Origin: Streptomyces sp. CB01201
GTDB lineage: Bacteria; Actinomycetota; Actinomycetes; Streptomycetales; Streptomycetaceae
Assembly: GCF_002803085.1 (NCBI RefSeq)
Contig: NZ_NNBJ01000002.1
Coordinates: 62,001-126,000 of the forward strand
DNA length: 64,000 nt
Direction: 5' to 3'
The notes under the pieces were generated by a model that saw only the letters and a list, made by a program, of their open reading frames with translations, searched no databases and was not told the DNA's origin. The position numbers were made by a program, and so were the translations under genes. Within the stretch, counting starts at the first letter, position 1, and each line of letters begins with the position of its first letter. Positions 9,541 to 18,243 of this stretch are shown one piece after another.

Positions 9541-10440
9541 ATGGCTATGGAGCATGAGGTGTTCGTTCCGGTCGAGACCCCGTCACTCCGGCAGACGCTG
9601 CGCGACCCCGGCCTGGTCGCCCGCTGTGTGCCGGGGCTACAGCAGGATGCGGGCGAGCCGCCCATCGCGGGTCGGCTGAAGGTCCGGCTCGGCGGGAGCA
9701 CCATCACCTACCGCGGCGCCCTGCGCATCAGCGAGCAGGACGAGGACACGTTCGCCTTCGAGGGCGAGGGCGTCGAGGTCCGCGGCGCGGGCGCCGCCAA
9801 GCTCACCCTGACCGTACGGATCGCGGAGGCCCCCGGCGGCACCACCCTCGCCTTCACGGGCACGGCCCTCGCCGAGGGCCGGGCCAACGACGTGCCGCGC
9901 GACGCGGCTGTCGCGTCGGCGCTGCGGCTGCTCGACCGGTTCGCCGCACAGCTCGCCCGCCCCGCCCGCCCGGAACAGCCGGACCCGGCGGCGGCGTCCG
10001 ACGATCCGCGCGTCCCGAAGGCGCAGGCCGCCGACACCGACCTCAACACGGACCTGGAGGGCTCGGACCATGTGCCGGCCCGGGACCCGGACCGCGTATC
10101 GGGCCTGGACGCCGATCTGGACGGCGAGCTGGACGCCGACGACCTCGCCTCCGTCTTCGACGCCGAGGTGCCGCCGCCGTCCCTGGACCCGCTCGCCGAC
10201 GAGGAGTTCTCCATCGAGGTCGGCGAGCCCGTGCCCGTCGAGGCCGCGCACGCCCGCCGCACCATGATCGGCCGCAGCGCCGAAGAGGTCGACCACGCAC
10301 CGCCGCGCGGCCGGTACGCCCCGGTGCCCGCGCCCTCGGGCAGCACCGCGAGCGCCACGCTGCGCTGGGTCGCCCCGGCCGCCGCGCTCGCCCTCGCCTC
10401 CGCGGTCGTCGTCGGCCGCGTGCTGCGGCGCCGGCACTGA
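9541..10440 (+). CDS. SRPBCC (CoxG-like) protein with C-terminal membrane anchor
   Basis: 299 residues. Residues 1-145 form an SRPBCC/START-like hydrophobic-pocket domain of the carbon monoxide dehydrogenase subunit G type (EHEVFVPVETPSLRQTLRDP, then GRLKVRLGGSTITYRGALRI). A long acidic, low-complexity linker follows (about 155-265, rich in Asp, Pro and Ala). A C-terminal membrane helix (about 277-295, VAPAAALALASAVVVGRVL) ends in RRRH. No cox genes are nearby, so a role in CO dehydrogenase maturation is unlikely and ligand binding is the safer guess. ATG 9541 and ATG 9547 are both possible; the upstream AGG is 4 or 10 bp away. Confidence 0.8.
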   Translation: MAMEHEVFVPVETPSLRQTLRDPGLVARCVPGLQQDAGEPPIAGRLKVRLGGSTITYRGALRISEQDEDTFAFEGEGVEVRGAGAAKLTLTVRIAEAPGGTTLAFTGTALAEGRANDVPRDAAVASALRLLDRFAAQLARPARPEQPDPAAASDDPRVPKAQAADTDLNTDLEGSDHVPARDPDRVSGLDADLDGELDADDLASVFDAEVPPPSLDPLADEEFSIEVGEPVPVEAAHARRTMIGRSAEEVDHAPPRGRYAPVPAPSGSTASATLRWVAPAAALALASAVVVGRVLRRRH

Positions 10441-10582
10441 GCGGCCGGGTGGCCCGCCGGACACCGCCGAGCGGCCCGGCGGCCCGCCGCGACACCGCGC
10501 CGGACGGCCGGGCCGCACCCGTCCCGATCCGTGGCGCGTGCGGTGATCCCACAGCCGGGGATCAGCGGCTAGGGTCGGGGCC

Positions 10583-11371
10583 GTGAGCAGTGACCAGATC
10601 AAATTGGGCGTCGGCGCCGCTGAATTGACCGTCGACGCGGGCAACGGCTGCCGGATCAGCAGCCTGCGGATCGACGGCACCGAAGTGCTGCGCCAGGGCG
10701 ACAAGTACGGCTGCTTCCCGATGGTGCCGTGGTGCGGCCGCGTCGAGAACGGCCAGTTCCGCGACGGCGGAGTGAAGTACCAGCTGCCCCTCAACTCGCC
10801 GCCGCACGCCATCCACGGCACCGCCCGCGACCATGCGTGGACGACCGCGCGGGTCTCGGACACCGAGGCCGTGTTCACCTACGAACTGGCCGAGCCCTGG
10901 CCCTTCAGCGGCAGGGTGACCCAGATCTTCGAGCTGACGCCGGACGCGCTGACCGTGCGGATGGGCGTCGAGACGTACGACAACTCCTTCCCGGCGCAGG
11001 TCGGCTGGCACCCCTGGTTCGTGCGCGAGATCGACGGCAGCCGGGTCGGGCTGGCCTTCGACGCCGCGTGGCAGGAGGAGCGCGGCGAGGACCATCTGCC
11101 CACCGGACGGCGCATCGATCCACTGCCCGGCCCCTGGGACGACTGCTTCGGGATGCCGGACGGCGTCGATGTCACCCTCACCTGGCCCGGCCGCCTCGAA
11201 CTGAAGGTGACCAGCCCCACCGAGTGGGTCGTCGTCTACGACGAGCAGGCCGAGGCCGTGTGCGTGGAGCCGCAGTCGGGGCCGCCCAACGGGCTCAACA
11301 CGCTGCCTCGCCTGGTCACCCCCATCGAGCCGCTGGAGCTGGCGACGACGTGGAGCTGGCGCAGCCTGTGA
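10583..11371 (+). CDS. Aldose 1-epimerase family protein
   Basis: 262 residues from GTG 10583. It is a galactose-mutarotase-like beta-sandwich with FPMVPWCGRVENGQF, HAIHGTARDHAW (the conserved active-site His-rich loop) and VGWHPWFVR in the middle. ETQ/EPQ near the end (VEPQSGPPNGLNT) fits the catalytic acid region. It interconverts alpha and beta anomers of aldoses or phosphorylated sugars; which sugar is unknown. pyrE starts 24 bp downstream on the same strand, so they probably share a transcript. Confidence 0.87.
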   Translation: MSSDQIKLGVGAAELTVDAGNGCRISSLRIDGTEVLRQGDKYGCFPMVPWCGRVENGQFRDGGVKYQLPLNSPPHAIHGTARDHAWTTARVSDTEAVFTYELAEPWPFSGRVTQIFELTPDALTVRMGVETYDNSFPAQVGWHPWFVREIDGSRVGLAFDAAWQEERGEDHLPTGRRIDPLPGPWDDCFGMPDGVDVTLTWPGRLELKVTSPTEWVVVYDEQAEAVCVEPQSGPPNGLNTLPRLVTPIEPLELATTWSWRSL

Positions 11372-11395
11372 GGTGCCCCCTTTAAGCTGGCTGCC

Positions 11396-11944
11396 ATGAC
11401 TGACGCACGAGCTGACCTGCTCCAGCAGATCAAGGACAAGGCCGTGGTGCACGGCAAGGTGACCCTCTCCTCCGGGATCGAGGCCGACTACTACGTCGAC
11501 CTGCGCCGGGTCACCCTTGACGGCGTCGCCGCGCCGCTGGTCGGCCAGGTGATGCTTGACGTCACGGCCGAGTTCGACTTCGACGCGGTCGGCGGCCTGA
11601 CCATGGGCGCCGACCCGGTGGCCGGCGCGATGCTGCACGCCGCCGCCGCCCGCGGCCGCACCCTGGACGCCTTCGTCGTCCGCAAGTCCGCCAAGGCGCA
11701 CGGGATGCAGCGCCAGGTCGAGGGCCCGGACATCAAGGGCCGCCGGGTCCTGGTCGTCGAGGACACCTCGACCACCGGCGGCTCGCCGCTGACCGCCGTC
11801 GAGGCGGTCCGCGCGGCCGGCGCCGAGGTCGTGGCCGTCGCCACGATCGTGGACCGGGCGACGGGCGCCGCCGAGAAGATCACCGAGGGTGCGGGCGTGC
11901 CGTACGTCTTCGCCTTCGACTCGACGGAGCTGGGGCTGGCGTAA
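11396..11944 (+). CDS. pyrE: Orotate phosphoribosyltransferase
   Basis: 182 residues. It transfers phosphoribose from PRPP to orotate, making OMP in pyrimidine synthesis. The PRPP-binding loop VLVVEDTSTTGGSPLTAV is intact, and SSGIEADYYVDLRRVTL (substrate side) and VRKSAKAHGMQRQVEG (flexible catalytic loop) are present. Length is typical. Other pyr genes are not in the window, as expected when pyrE is separate in streptomycetes. A long palindrome about 80 bp downstream should terminate the transcript. Confidence 0.95.
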   Translation: MTDARADLLQQIKDKAVVHGKVTLSSGIEADYYVDLRRVTLDGVAAPLVGQVMLDVTAEFDFDAVGGLTMGADPVAGAMLHAAAARGRTLDAFVVRKSAKAHGMQRQVEGPDIKGRRVLVVEDTSTTGGSPLTAVEAVRAAGAEVVAVATIVDRATGAAEKITEGAGVPYVFAFDSTELGLA

Positions 11945-12024
11945 ACAGCGCCCGAGGTCGCGCGAAACTCGTGACCTAGGTCCCGGGTTGCGCGAAGCCG
12001 ATGCGCTGACCTGCGGATTCTCGA

Positions 12025-12060
12025 AAGGGCGGGCCGTTTCACGTGAAACGGCCCGCCCTT
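12025..12060. terminator. 36-bp perfect palindrome downstream of pyrE (bidirectional terminator-like)
   Basis: Two exactly complementary 18-bp arms (12025-12042 and 12043-12060), starting AAGGGCGGGCCG and ending CGGCCCGCCCTT, meet with no loop. It lies between pyrE and fba. GC-rich stems without long U-tracts are usual streptomycete terminators. The apex is a parS sequence. Confidence 0.8.
12036..12049. promoter_or_regulatory. parS site (ParB binding)
   Basis: GTTTCACGTGAAAC is identical to the 14-bp Streptomyces parS sequence to which ParB binds for chromosome segregation. parS sites cluster around oriC in this genus, so the window is probably origin-proximal. Confidence 0.85.
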
Positions 12061-12180
12061 GGCGCGTCCGCCGGGTGGAGCCGGGGCCAGAGTCTGGAAA
12101 GATGGGCCGCGACGATGACGTCGCCCCCAGGTCAGGGCCAGCACATATCGCACACCCCGCACATCACAAGGAGCGGACAG

Positions 12181-13203
12181 ATGCCCATCGCAACCCCCGA
12201 GGTCTACAACGAGATGCTCGACCGGGCGAAGGCAGGCAAGTTCGCCTACCCGGCCATCAACGTGACCTCGACCCAGACCCTGCACGCTGCGCTGCGCGGC
12301 TTCGCGGAGGCCGAGAGCGACGGCATCATCCAGATCTCCACCGGTGGTGCGGAGTTCCTGGGTGGCCAGTACAACAAGGACATGGTCACCGGCGCTGTGG
12401 CCCTGGCCGAGTTCGCGCACGTCGTCGCCGCCAAGTACGACATCACGGTCGCGCTGCACACCGACCACTGCCCCAAGGACAAGCTGGACGCCTACGTCCG
12501 CCCGCTGATCGAGGTCTCCGCCGAGCGCGTGGCCCGGGGTCTGAACCCGCTGTTCCAGTCCCACATGTGGGACGGCTCCGCCGAGACCCTCGCGGACAAC
12601 CTGGCCATCGGCCAGGAGCTGCTCGCGAAGGCCGCCGCCGCGAAGATCATCCTTGAGGTCGAGATCACCCCGACCGGTGGCGAGGAGGACGGCGTCAGCC
12701 ACGAGATCAACGACGAGCTGTACACGACCGTCGACGACGCGCTGCGCACCGCCGAGGCGCTCGGCCTGGGCGAGAAGGGCCGCTACCTGCTGGCCGCGTC
12801 CTTCGGCAACGTCCACGGCGTCTACAAGCCCGGCAACGTCGTGCTGCGCCCGGAGCTGCTCAAGGACCTCCAGGCGGGCGTGGGCGAGAAGTACGGCAAG
12901 GCCTCGCCGTTCGACTTCGTCTTCCACGGCGGCTCGGGCTCCACGGCCGAGGAGATCGCGACCGCGCTGGAGAACGGCGTCGTCAAGATGAACCTCGACA
13001 CGGACACGCAGTACGCGTTCACCCGCCCGGTCGCGGACCACATGTTCCGCAACTACGACGGTGTGCTGAAGGTGGACGGCGAGGTCGGCAAGAAGTCGAC
13101 GTACGACCCGCGCACCTGGGGCAAGCTGGCCGAGGCGGGCATGGCCAAGCGGGTCACCGAGGCCTGCGCGAACCTGCGCTCGACCGGTACGAAGCTGAAG
13201 TAG
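12181..13203 (+). CDS. fba: Class II fructose-bisphosphate aldolase
   Basis: 340 residues from ATG 12181 with a strong AAGGAG site. It is a zinc-dependent aldolase that cleaves fructose-1,6-bisphosphate in glycolysis and runs in reverse in gluconeogenesis. ALHTDHCPK holds the catalytic Asp and a zinc His, and HGVYKPGNV and FHGGSGST are the other zinc and phosphate-binding loops. NLDTDTQYAFTRP is the C-terminal phosphate site. Intact, in its own transcription unit between two strong terminators. Confidence 0.96.
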   Translation: MPIATPEVYNEMLDRAKAGKFAYPAINVTSTQTLHAALRGFAEAESDGIIQISTGGAEFLGGQYNKDMVTGAVALAEFAHVVAAKYDITVALHTDHCPKDKLDAYVRPLIEVSAERVARGLNPLFQSHMWDGSAETLADNLAIGQELLAKAAAAKIILEVEITPTGGEEDGVSHEINDELYTTVDDALRTAEALGLGEKGRYLLAASFGNVHGVYKPGNVVLRPELLKDLQAGVGEKYGKASPFDFVFHGGSGSTAEEIATALENGVVKMNLDTDTQYAFTRPVADHMFRNYDGVLKVDGEVGKKSTYDPRTWGKLAEAGMAKRVTEACANLRSTGTKLK

Positions 13204-13220
13204 GCGTTCCGTACTACGTT

Positions 13221-13268
13221 CGTCCGGGCCCGGTGTCCCCTCACGGGGGCGCCGGGCCCGGACGTTTT
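13221..13268 (+). terminator. Rho-independent terminator of fba
   Basis: A 13-bp perfect stem (CGTCCGGGCCCGG, 13221-13233, with its complement 13252-13264) is followed by TTTT. It starts 18 bp after the fba stop codon. Confidence 0.9.
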
Positions 13269-13288
13269 CCAGGCACAGGGAGGCCGCC

Positions 13289-14437
13289 ATGACCACGTAC
13301 GACTTCGATGTCCCCGTTGACCGGCGCGGTACCTGGAGCGTCCAGTGGGACGGAGTGGCCGCCCGGTTCGGGACGGACGGGCTGCTCCCGTTCACGATTT
13401 CCGACATGGACTTCCCCTCCCCGCCGGAAGTCCTCGCGGCGCTCCAGGAACGGGTCGCGCACGGGGTCTTCGGCTACACCGACTGGCAGAACGAGGAGTT
13501 CCGTTCGGCCATACGCGACTGGTACCGCACCCGGCACGACACGGAGGTGGACACCGCGCGGCTCGTGTACGCGCCGTCCGTCCTCAACCAGCTCTCCCAG
13601 CTGCTGCGGATGTGGACCGAGCCGGGTGACGCGGTCGTCGTCCACACCCCTGTGTACGACGGCTTCCGCAAGGCGGTCGACGGGCTCGGACGCGAGCTGC
13701 GCGGGGTCCCGATCGGCGACCCGGAAGCCCTTGAGGCGGCGCTCGCCGGCCCGCGTGCCCGGGTGCTCCTGCTCTGTTCGCCGCACAATCCGACCGGGCG
13801 GGTGTGGACGGAGGCCGAGCTGACGTCCTTCGCCGCGCTCGCGGCGCGCTACGGAGTCGCGGTGATCAGCGACGAGATCCACGCGGACTTCGTCCACGAC
13901 GGCCACCGGCATCTGCCCTGGACCCGGTTCGGACAGGGCCGCTGGGCGCTGGTCACCTCCGGCACGAAGTCGTTCAACTTCCCCGCCCTGACGGGGTCGT
14001 ACGGAATCGTCGGGGATGCGGCGGACCACGCGGAGTTCGTCCGGCGGATGGAGACGGGCGAGGGCCTCGCCTCGCCGGCCGTCCTCTCCCTCACGGCGCA
14101 CATCGCGGCGTACCGGCACGGGGCGGAGTGGCTGGACGCGGTACGGGCGTATGTGGCGGGCAACCTGGAGCTGGTGGCGGAGCGCCTCAACTCGGCCTTT
14201 CCGAGCCTGGGTTGGACCCCGCCGCAGGCCGGCTATCTGGCCTGGATCGATCTGCGGGGGCTCGGGGTGGACGAGGACGCGCTACAGCGGGAGCTGGTGG
14301 AGGGGGAGAAGGTGGCGATCATGCCGGGCGGGGTCTACGGGGCGCCGGGGTTCGTCCGGCTGAACGTGGGGTGCGGGCGGGCGAAGGCGGAGGCGGGCGT
14401 CTCGGCCCTGCGCCGCGCCCTGACCCGTCTGAGCTGA
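13289..14437 (+). CDS. MalY/PatB-type PLP aminotransferase or C-S lyase
   Basis: 382 residues, fold-type I. LLPFTISDMDFPSPPEV near the N-terminus is the hallmark of the MalY/PatB subgroup of cystathionine beta-lyases. GYTDWQNEEFRSAIRDWY, CSPHNPTGRVW, ISDEIHADFV and the PLP lysine in TSGTKSFNFPAL all agree. It probably cleaves a C-S bond such as that of cystathionine, or acts as an aminotransferase. It starts 20 bp after the fba terminator, so its promoter must overlap that hairpin. Confidence 0.88.
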   Translation: MTTYDFDVPVDRRGTWSVQWDGVAARFGTDGLLPFTISDMDFPSPPEVLAALQERVAHGVFGYTDWQNEEFRSAIRDWYRTRHDTEVDTARLVYAPSVLNQLSQLLRMWTEPGDAVVVHTPVYDGFRKAVDGLGRELRGVPIGDPEALEAALAGPRARVLLLCSPHNPTGRVWTEAELTSFAALAARYGVAVISDEIHADFVHDGHRHLPWTRFGQGRWALVTSGTKSFNFPALTGSYGIVGDAADHAEFVRRMETGEGLASPAVLSLTAHIAAYRHGAEWLDAVRAYVAGNLELVAERLNSAFPSLGWTPPQAGYLAWIDLRGLGVDEDALQRELVEGEKVAIMPGGVYGAPGFVRLNVGCGRAKAEAGVSALRRALTRLS

Positions 14438-14472
14438 GGTCTTCCTCCACCCCGCCCCTTCCCCCGGATCCC

Positions 14473-14512
14473 CCGGACCCTCCGGACCCTCCGGACCCTC
14501 CGGACCCTCCGG
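14473..14512. repeat. Tandem 9-bp repeat (CCGGACCCT)n
   Basis: Four exact copies of CCGGACCCT plus CCGG, 36 bp after the stop of the MalY-type gene and before the MFS gene. Confidence 0.95.
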
Positions 14513-14595
14513 GGAAGCGTTCATCGGCTGCGGACCGTGAGTGGCTGCTCGCGCCCCGGGTTTGGGGGAGGGGCGGGACGGGGGACAGTCGTGCT

Positions 14596-16065
14596 GTGGC
14601 GGACAACGTACGCATGGGCACCAGCCCCGGCCGCTGGGTGCTGCTCACCACCGTCCTCGGCTCGGGCATGGCCCTCCTGGACTCGACCGTCGTCAATGTC
14701 GCGCTGCCCCACATCGGCGCCGATCTCGACACCGACATGGCCGTACTCCAGTGGACCGTCAACGCCTACATGCTGACGCTGGCCGGCCTCATCCTGCTCG
14801 GCGGTGCCCTGGGCGACCGGTACGGACGGCGGAAGGTGTTCGTGATCGGGGTGGTGTGGTTCGCCGCCGGTTCGCTGCTGTGCGGCCTCGCCCCGAACGC
14901 CGGCGTCCTCATCGCCGCCCGCGCCCTCCAGGGCATCGGCGGCGCCCTGCTCACCCCCGGCTCCCTCGCCATCATCCAGTCGGGCTTCCACCCGGACGAC
15001 CGGGCCCGCGCGGTCGGCGTGTGGTCCGGGCTCGGCGGGGTGGGGGCGGCCGTCGGCCCGTTCCTCGGCGGCTGGCTGGTGGACGGCCCCGGCTGGCGCT
15101 GGGTGTTCCTGATCAACGTGCCGCTGGCCGTACTCTGCGTCGCCGTCGCCCTGCGCCACGTACCGGAGTCGCGCGACCCGCGCGTCCACACCGGACGCTT
15201 CGACGTGACCGGCGCGGCCCTCGGCGCGCTGACCCTCGCCCTGGTCACCTACGCGCTGATCGAGGCCCCGGGGCAGGGCGCGTCGCGGCTGGTCGTCGGG
15301 GCGGCGGTGGCCGGCCTCGGGCTCGGCGGCGCGTTCGTACACCGCGAGCGGCATCTGGCCGACCCCATGCTGCCGCCGGACATCTTCCGCTCCCGCACCT
15401 TCACCTCGGTCAACGTGGTCACGGTGTGCGTGTACGCCGCCTTCGGCGGGTTCTTCTTCCTGGCCGCCCTCCAGCTCCAGGTCGTCGCCGGGTACTCCGC
15501 GCTCGGGGCGGGCGCGGCCCTGCTGCCGACGACCGTCCTCATGCTGTTGCTCTCGGCCCGCTCCGGGGAGCTCGGCCAGCGGATCGGGCCGCGCATCCCG
15601 CTCACCGTCGGCCCGCTGCTCTGCGCGACGGGGATGCTGCTGATGCTGCGCGTGGGCGAGCACGCCTCGTACGTACGGGACGTGCTGCCCGCGCTCCTGG
15701 TGCTCGGCCTCGGCATGGTCACGCTGGTGGCGCCGCTCACCGCGACGGTGCTCGCCTCGGTCGACGAGGGCCGGGCCGGGCTCGCCAGCGGCATCAACAA
15801 CGCGGCCGCGCGCGCGGCGGGTCTTCTCGCGGTCGCCGCGTTGCCGCTGGCCGCGGGGATGGGGCCGGAGGCGTACCGCTCGGCGGCGGAGTTCGGGTCC
15901 ACGTTCCGGCGGGCGATGCCGATGTGTGCGGGGGTGTTGGTGCTGGCCTCGTTGGTGGCGTTCTCCACCGTGCGGAGGGTGGGGGCGGGGGTTGTGCCGG
16001 AGTGCCGGATGCAGGCCGGGGTCTCCGGGCCCGCGCTTGAGCCCGGCCGGGGCGACACGCCCTGA
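14596..16065 (+). CDS. MFS transporter, DHA2 (14-helix drug:proton antiporter) family
   Basis: About 489 residues and 14 predicted helices. MALLDSTVVNVALPHIGADL is the DHA2 first-helix motif, and GGALGDRYGRRKVF is MFS motif A. GVWSGLGGVGAAVGPFLGGWL corresponds to antiporter motif C, and LASGINNAAARAAG lies near the end. It is likely a proton-driven exporter of drugs or metabolites in the plasma membrane. GTG 14596 has a GGGGGACAG site 7 bp upstream; ATG 14614 is the alternative. No regulator gene is adjacent. Confidence 0.9.
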   Translation: MADNVRMGTSPGRWVLLTTVLGSGMALLDSTVVNVALPHIGADLDTDMAVLQWTVNAYMLTLAGLILLGGALGDRYGRRKVFVIGVVWFAAGSLLCGLAPNAGVLIAARALQGIGGALLTPGSLAIIQSGFHPDDRARAVGVWSGLGGVGAAVGPFLGGWLVDGPGWRWVFLINVPLAVLCVAVALRHVPESRDPRVHTGRFDVTGAALGALTLALVTYALIEAPGQGASRLVVGAAVAGLGLGGAFVHRERHLADPMLPPDIFRSRTFTSVNVVTVCVYAAFGGFFFLAALQLQVVAGYSALGAGAALLPTTVLMLLLSARSGELGQRIGPRIPLTVGPLLCATGMLLMLRVGEHASYVRDVLPALLVLGLGMVTLVAPLTATVLASVDEGRAGLASGINNAAARAAGLLAVAALPLAAGMGPEAYRSAAEFGSTFRRAMPMCAGVLVLASLVAFSTVRRVGAGVVPECRMQAGVSGPALEPGRGDTP

Positions 16066-16077
16066 CCCCACGGCCCC

Positions 16078-16400
16078 GGGGCTCCGCCCCAGACCCCGGT
16101 CGCGCCTTAAGGGCGCTCGTCCTCAATCTCCCCCAAGGCCTCAAGGGCCAGGGGGACCCCCATGACAGGCTGAGGATGCTCGGCGCGGGCCAGCACCGAG
16201 GCTTTCAGGGGCGCGGGGAACTGCGCGAGAAGCGACCGCGGTCCGCAGGTGAAGACGGGTTGGGGGCGCGGGGAACTGCGCGAGAAGCGGGCACGGTCCG
16301 CGGACGGGAACGGGGTTGGGGGCGGCAACCACGCACGGTGTGAGGCCGAAAGGGGGTTGGGGGCGCGGGGAACTGCGCACCCAGCCGCGCGCGGTCCGTG
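16078..16400 (+). repeat. Composite intergenic repeat element, locus 1
   Basis: Most of the 430-bp gap between the MFS gene and the DUF3151 gene. In order it has a GGGGCTCCGCCCC hairpin (16078-16090), a CGCTCGTCCTCAA box (about 16113), a module holding CCCCCAAGGCCTCAAGG, and three copies of a unit with core GCGCGGGGAACTGCGC at 16211, 16266 and 16363. The unit spacing is 55 bp, then 97 bp. Related copies occur near 26, 32, 42 and 57 kb. Confidence 0.9.
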
Positions 16401-16495
16401 GTCGATCAGGGGGCCCGGGGCGGACCCCCGGGGCCTGGGGCGGAGCCCCAGCGCCTCCAGGCCCCGCACGGTTTCGCGGTGGCAGACTGGGCCGC

Positions 16496-16909
16496 ATGTC
16501 CATTCACGAGAACCTCCTCGGGGGCCCCGCCCCCACCCTGCTGCCCGACGACCCGGAGCCCCGCGAACTGCTCGCCACCGGCACCGCCCCGGCCGACGTC
16601 GCCGCGAAGTACCCCACCTCCTCGCTCGCCTGGGCGCAGCTCGCCGACGACGCGTTCGACGGCGGCCGCACCGTCGAGTCGTACGCCTACGCCCGTACCG
16701 GATACCACCGCGGCCTGGACTCGCTGCGCCGCGCCGGGTGGAAGGGCCACGGCCCGGTGCCGTGGGAGCACGAGCCCAACCGCGGCTTCCTGCGCGCCCT
16801 GCACGCCCTCGCCCGCGCCGCGCAGGCGATCGGTGAGGACGCCGAGTACGAGCGCTGCACGACCTTCCTGCGGGACTCCTCGACGCTCGCCGCCGACACC
16901 CTGGGCTGA
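16496..16909 (+). CDS. DUF3151 domain-containing protein
   Basis: 137 residues. GPAPTLLPDDPEPRELLATG, KYPTSSLAWAQLADDAF and RTGYHRGLDSLRRAGWKGHG with PWEHEPNRGFLRALHAL are conserved across actinobacterial DUF3151. It looks like a soluble all-helical, TPR-like protein; the function is unknown. It starts right after the repeat element of locus 1, so the promoter may be within it. Confidence 0.88.
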   Translation: MSIHENLLGGPAPTLLPDDPEPRELLATGTAPADVAAKYPTSSLAWAQLADDAFDGGRTVESYAYARTGYHRGLDSLRRAGWKGHGPVPWEHEPNRGFLRALHALARAAQAIGEDAEYERCTTFLRDSSTLAADTLG

Positions 16910-16923
16910 TCCACTCCCGGCCG

Positions 16924-16967
16924 GAGCCCGAGCCGAGCCCGAGCCGAGCCCGAGCCGAGCCCGAACC
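16924..16967. repeat. Tandem 11-bp repeat (GAGCCCGAGCC)4
   Basis: Three exact copies and a fourth with one change, starting 15 bp after the DUF3151 stop. Confidence 0.95.
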
Positions 16968-17174
16968 GAGCGCGGCCGAGCGCCGGCCGGGCCTGGCCGA
17001 ACCCTGGCCGAAAGGGAACGTCCGGGCCGTCCGCGGCATCTGTATGTCTGACACGGACGGCCCGGGCAGCCGCGTACGGCACGATCACGCGCGCCCGGCC
17101 GCATCGACAGGCTGGCGCAGAGGCCCCACTCCTCTCCCCCCAACTCCAGCCGGGGACAAGGGGAGAACTCCGTC

Positions 17175-18077
17175 TTGGGCAAGCGAGGCGCCCGCAGCAA
17201 CACCAGCGGTACCGGCGCGGTCGGCAGCCGTACGGAAGCGCGTGAGCGGCAGCATCCACAGGGACGGCGGAACGCACGCGGGCCGGGGCGCTCGCGCGTC
17301 CTGCTCGTCGTGGGCGCGCTGCTCGGCGCCACCCTGATCGGCGGGGTCGCGCTCGCCCGGTGGCCCGGCGGTGGAGGGCACGCGCCCGCCACGGAGCCGG
17401 GCAACATCGGCGCGAGCCCCATGGAAGAGCGGCCCCCGCAGCCCCTCGACGCGTCGCCCCTCAAGCCCTCGCAGCCCCCGGGTGCCTCCGGCAGTCCGAA
17501 GGCCGACGCCGTGCCGCAGTCGGGGCCCGGCACCTTCACCAGCGCCCTCGCGTCCGGGAAGGCCGTCGGCACCGGCGGGCCGCTGCGCCGCTACCAGGTG
17601 CAGGTCGAGGACGGGGTGGACCTCTCCGCCAAGCAGGCCGCGCTCGACATCCAGACGATCCTGTCCGACCCGCGCAGCTGGGCCGCGCACGGCAAGGGCC
17701 GCTTCCAGCTGGTGTCCAGCGGCGCCGATGTCGTGATCAAGATCGCCACGCCCAAGACCACGGACCGGCTGTGCGCGGTCAACGGCGACACCGGCGGCGA
17801 ACTGAACTGCGAGGTCACGGGCGGTGTCATCGTGAATCTCAAGCGCTGGGTGACCGGCTCGCCGCAGTACGACGGGCCGCCCGCCGAGTACCGCCACCTG
17901 ATCATCAACCACGAGATAGGCCACATGATCGGCTACCACCAGCACATGGCCTGCCCGGGCGCCGGGAAGCTCGCCCCGGTGATGATGCAGCAGATCAAGG
18001 GCCTGAACGGCTGCAAGTCCAATGCCTGGCCCTACACCTCGGACGGGACGTTCGTCACGGGCCCGTCGGTGCCCTGA
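17175..18077 (+). CDS. DUF3152 protein, membrane-anchored metzincin-like
   Basis: 300 residues from a TTG start preceded by AAGGGGAGA. A basic N-terminus leads to one membrane helix (about 42-58, VLLVVGALLGATLIGGVAL), a Pro-rich linker (about 60-115), and an extracellular DUF3152 domain (about 120-300). The domain contains INHEIGHMIGYHQHMACPG, which fits the HExxHxxGxxH zinc signature of metzincin peptidases, including the catalytic Glu. A Met-rich segment (PVMMQQIKG) downstream could be the Met-turn. It is probably a surface or secreted peptidase. DUF3152 is not characterised, so activity is inferred from the motif. Confidence 0.85.
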   Translation: MGKRGARSNTSGTGAVGSRTEARERQHPQGRRNARGPGRSRVLLVVGALLGATLIGGVALARWPGGGGHAPATEPGNIGASPMEERPPQPLDASPLKPSQPPGASGSPKADAVPQSGPGTFTSALASGKAVGTGGPLRRYQVQVEDGVDLSAKQAALDIQTILSDPRSWAAHGKGRFQLVSSGADVVIKIATPKTTDRLCAVNGDTGGELNCEVTGGVIVNLKRWVTGSPQYDGPPAEYRHLIINHEIGHMIGYHQHMACPGAGKLAPVMMQQIKGLNGCKSNAWPYTSDGTFVTGPSVP

Positions 18078-18243
18078 CGCGGCCGGGCGGCCGGGCCGGG
18101 CCGCACCCTGACGCGGTGGCCCGGAGGCATCGGCGCCCTGACGACACGGACGGAACCGTGTTTATGATGCGGGTGGGGACCGGGGCTCCGATGCCGACCG
18201 AGGAAGGGGCGGACCGCTACCCGGACACATCGAGGAGACAGCG

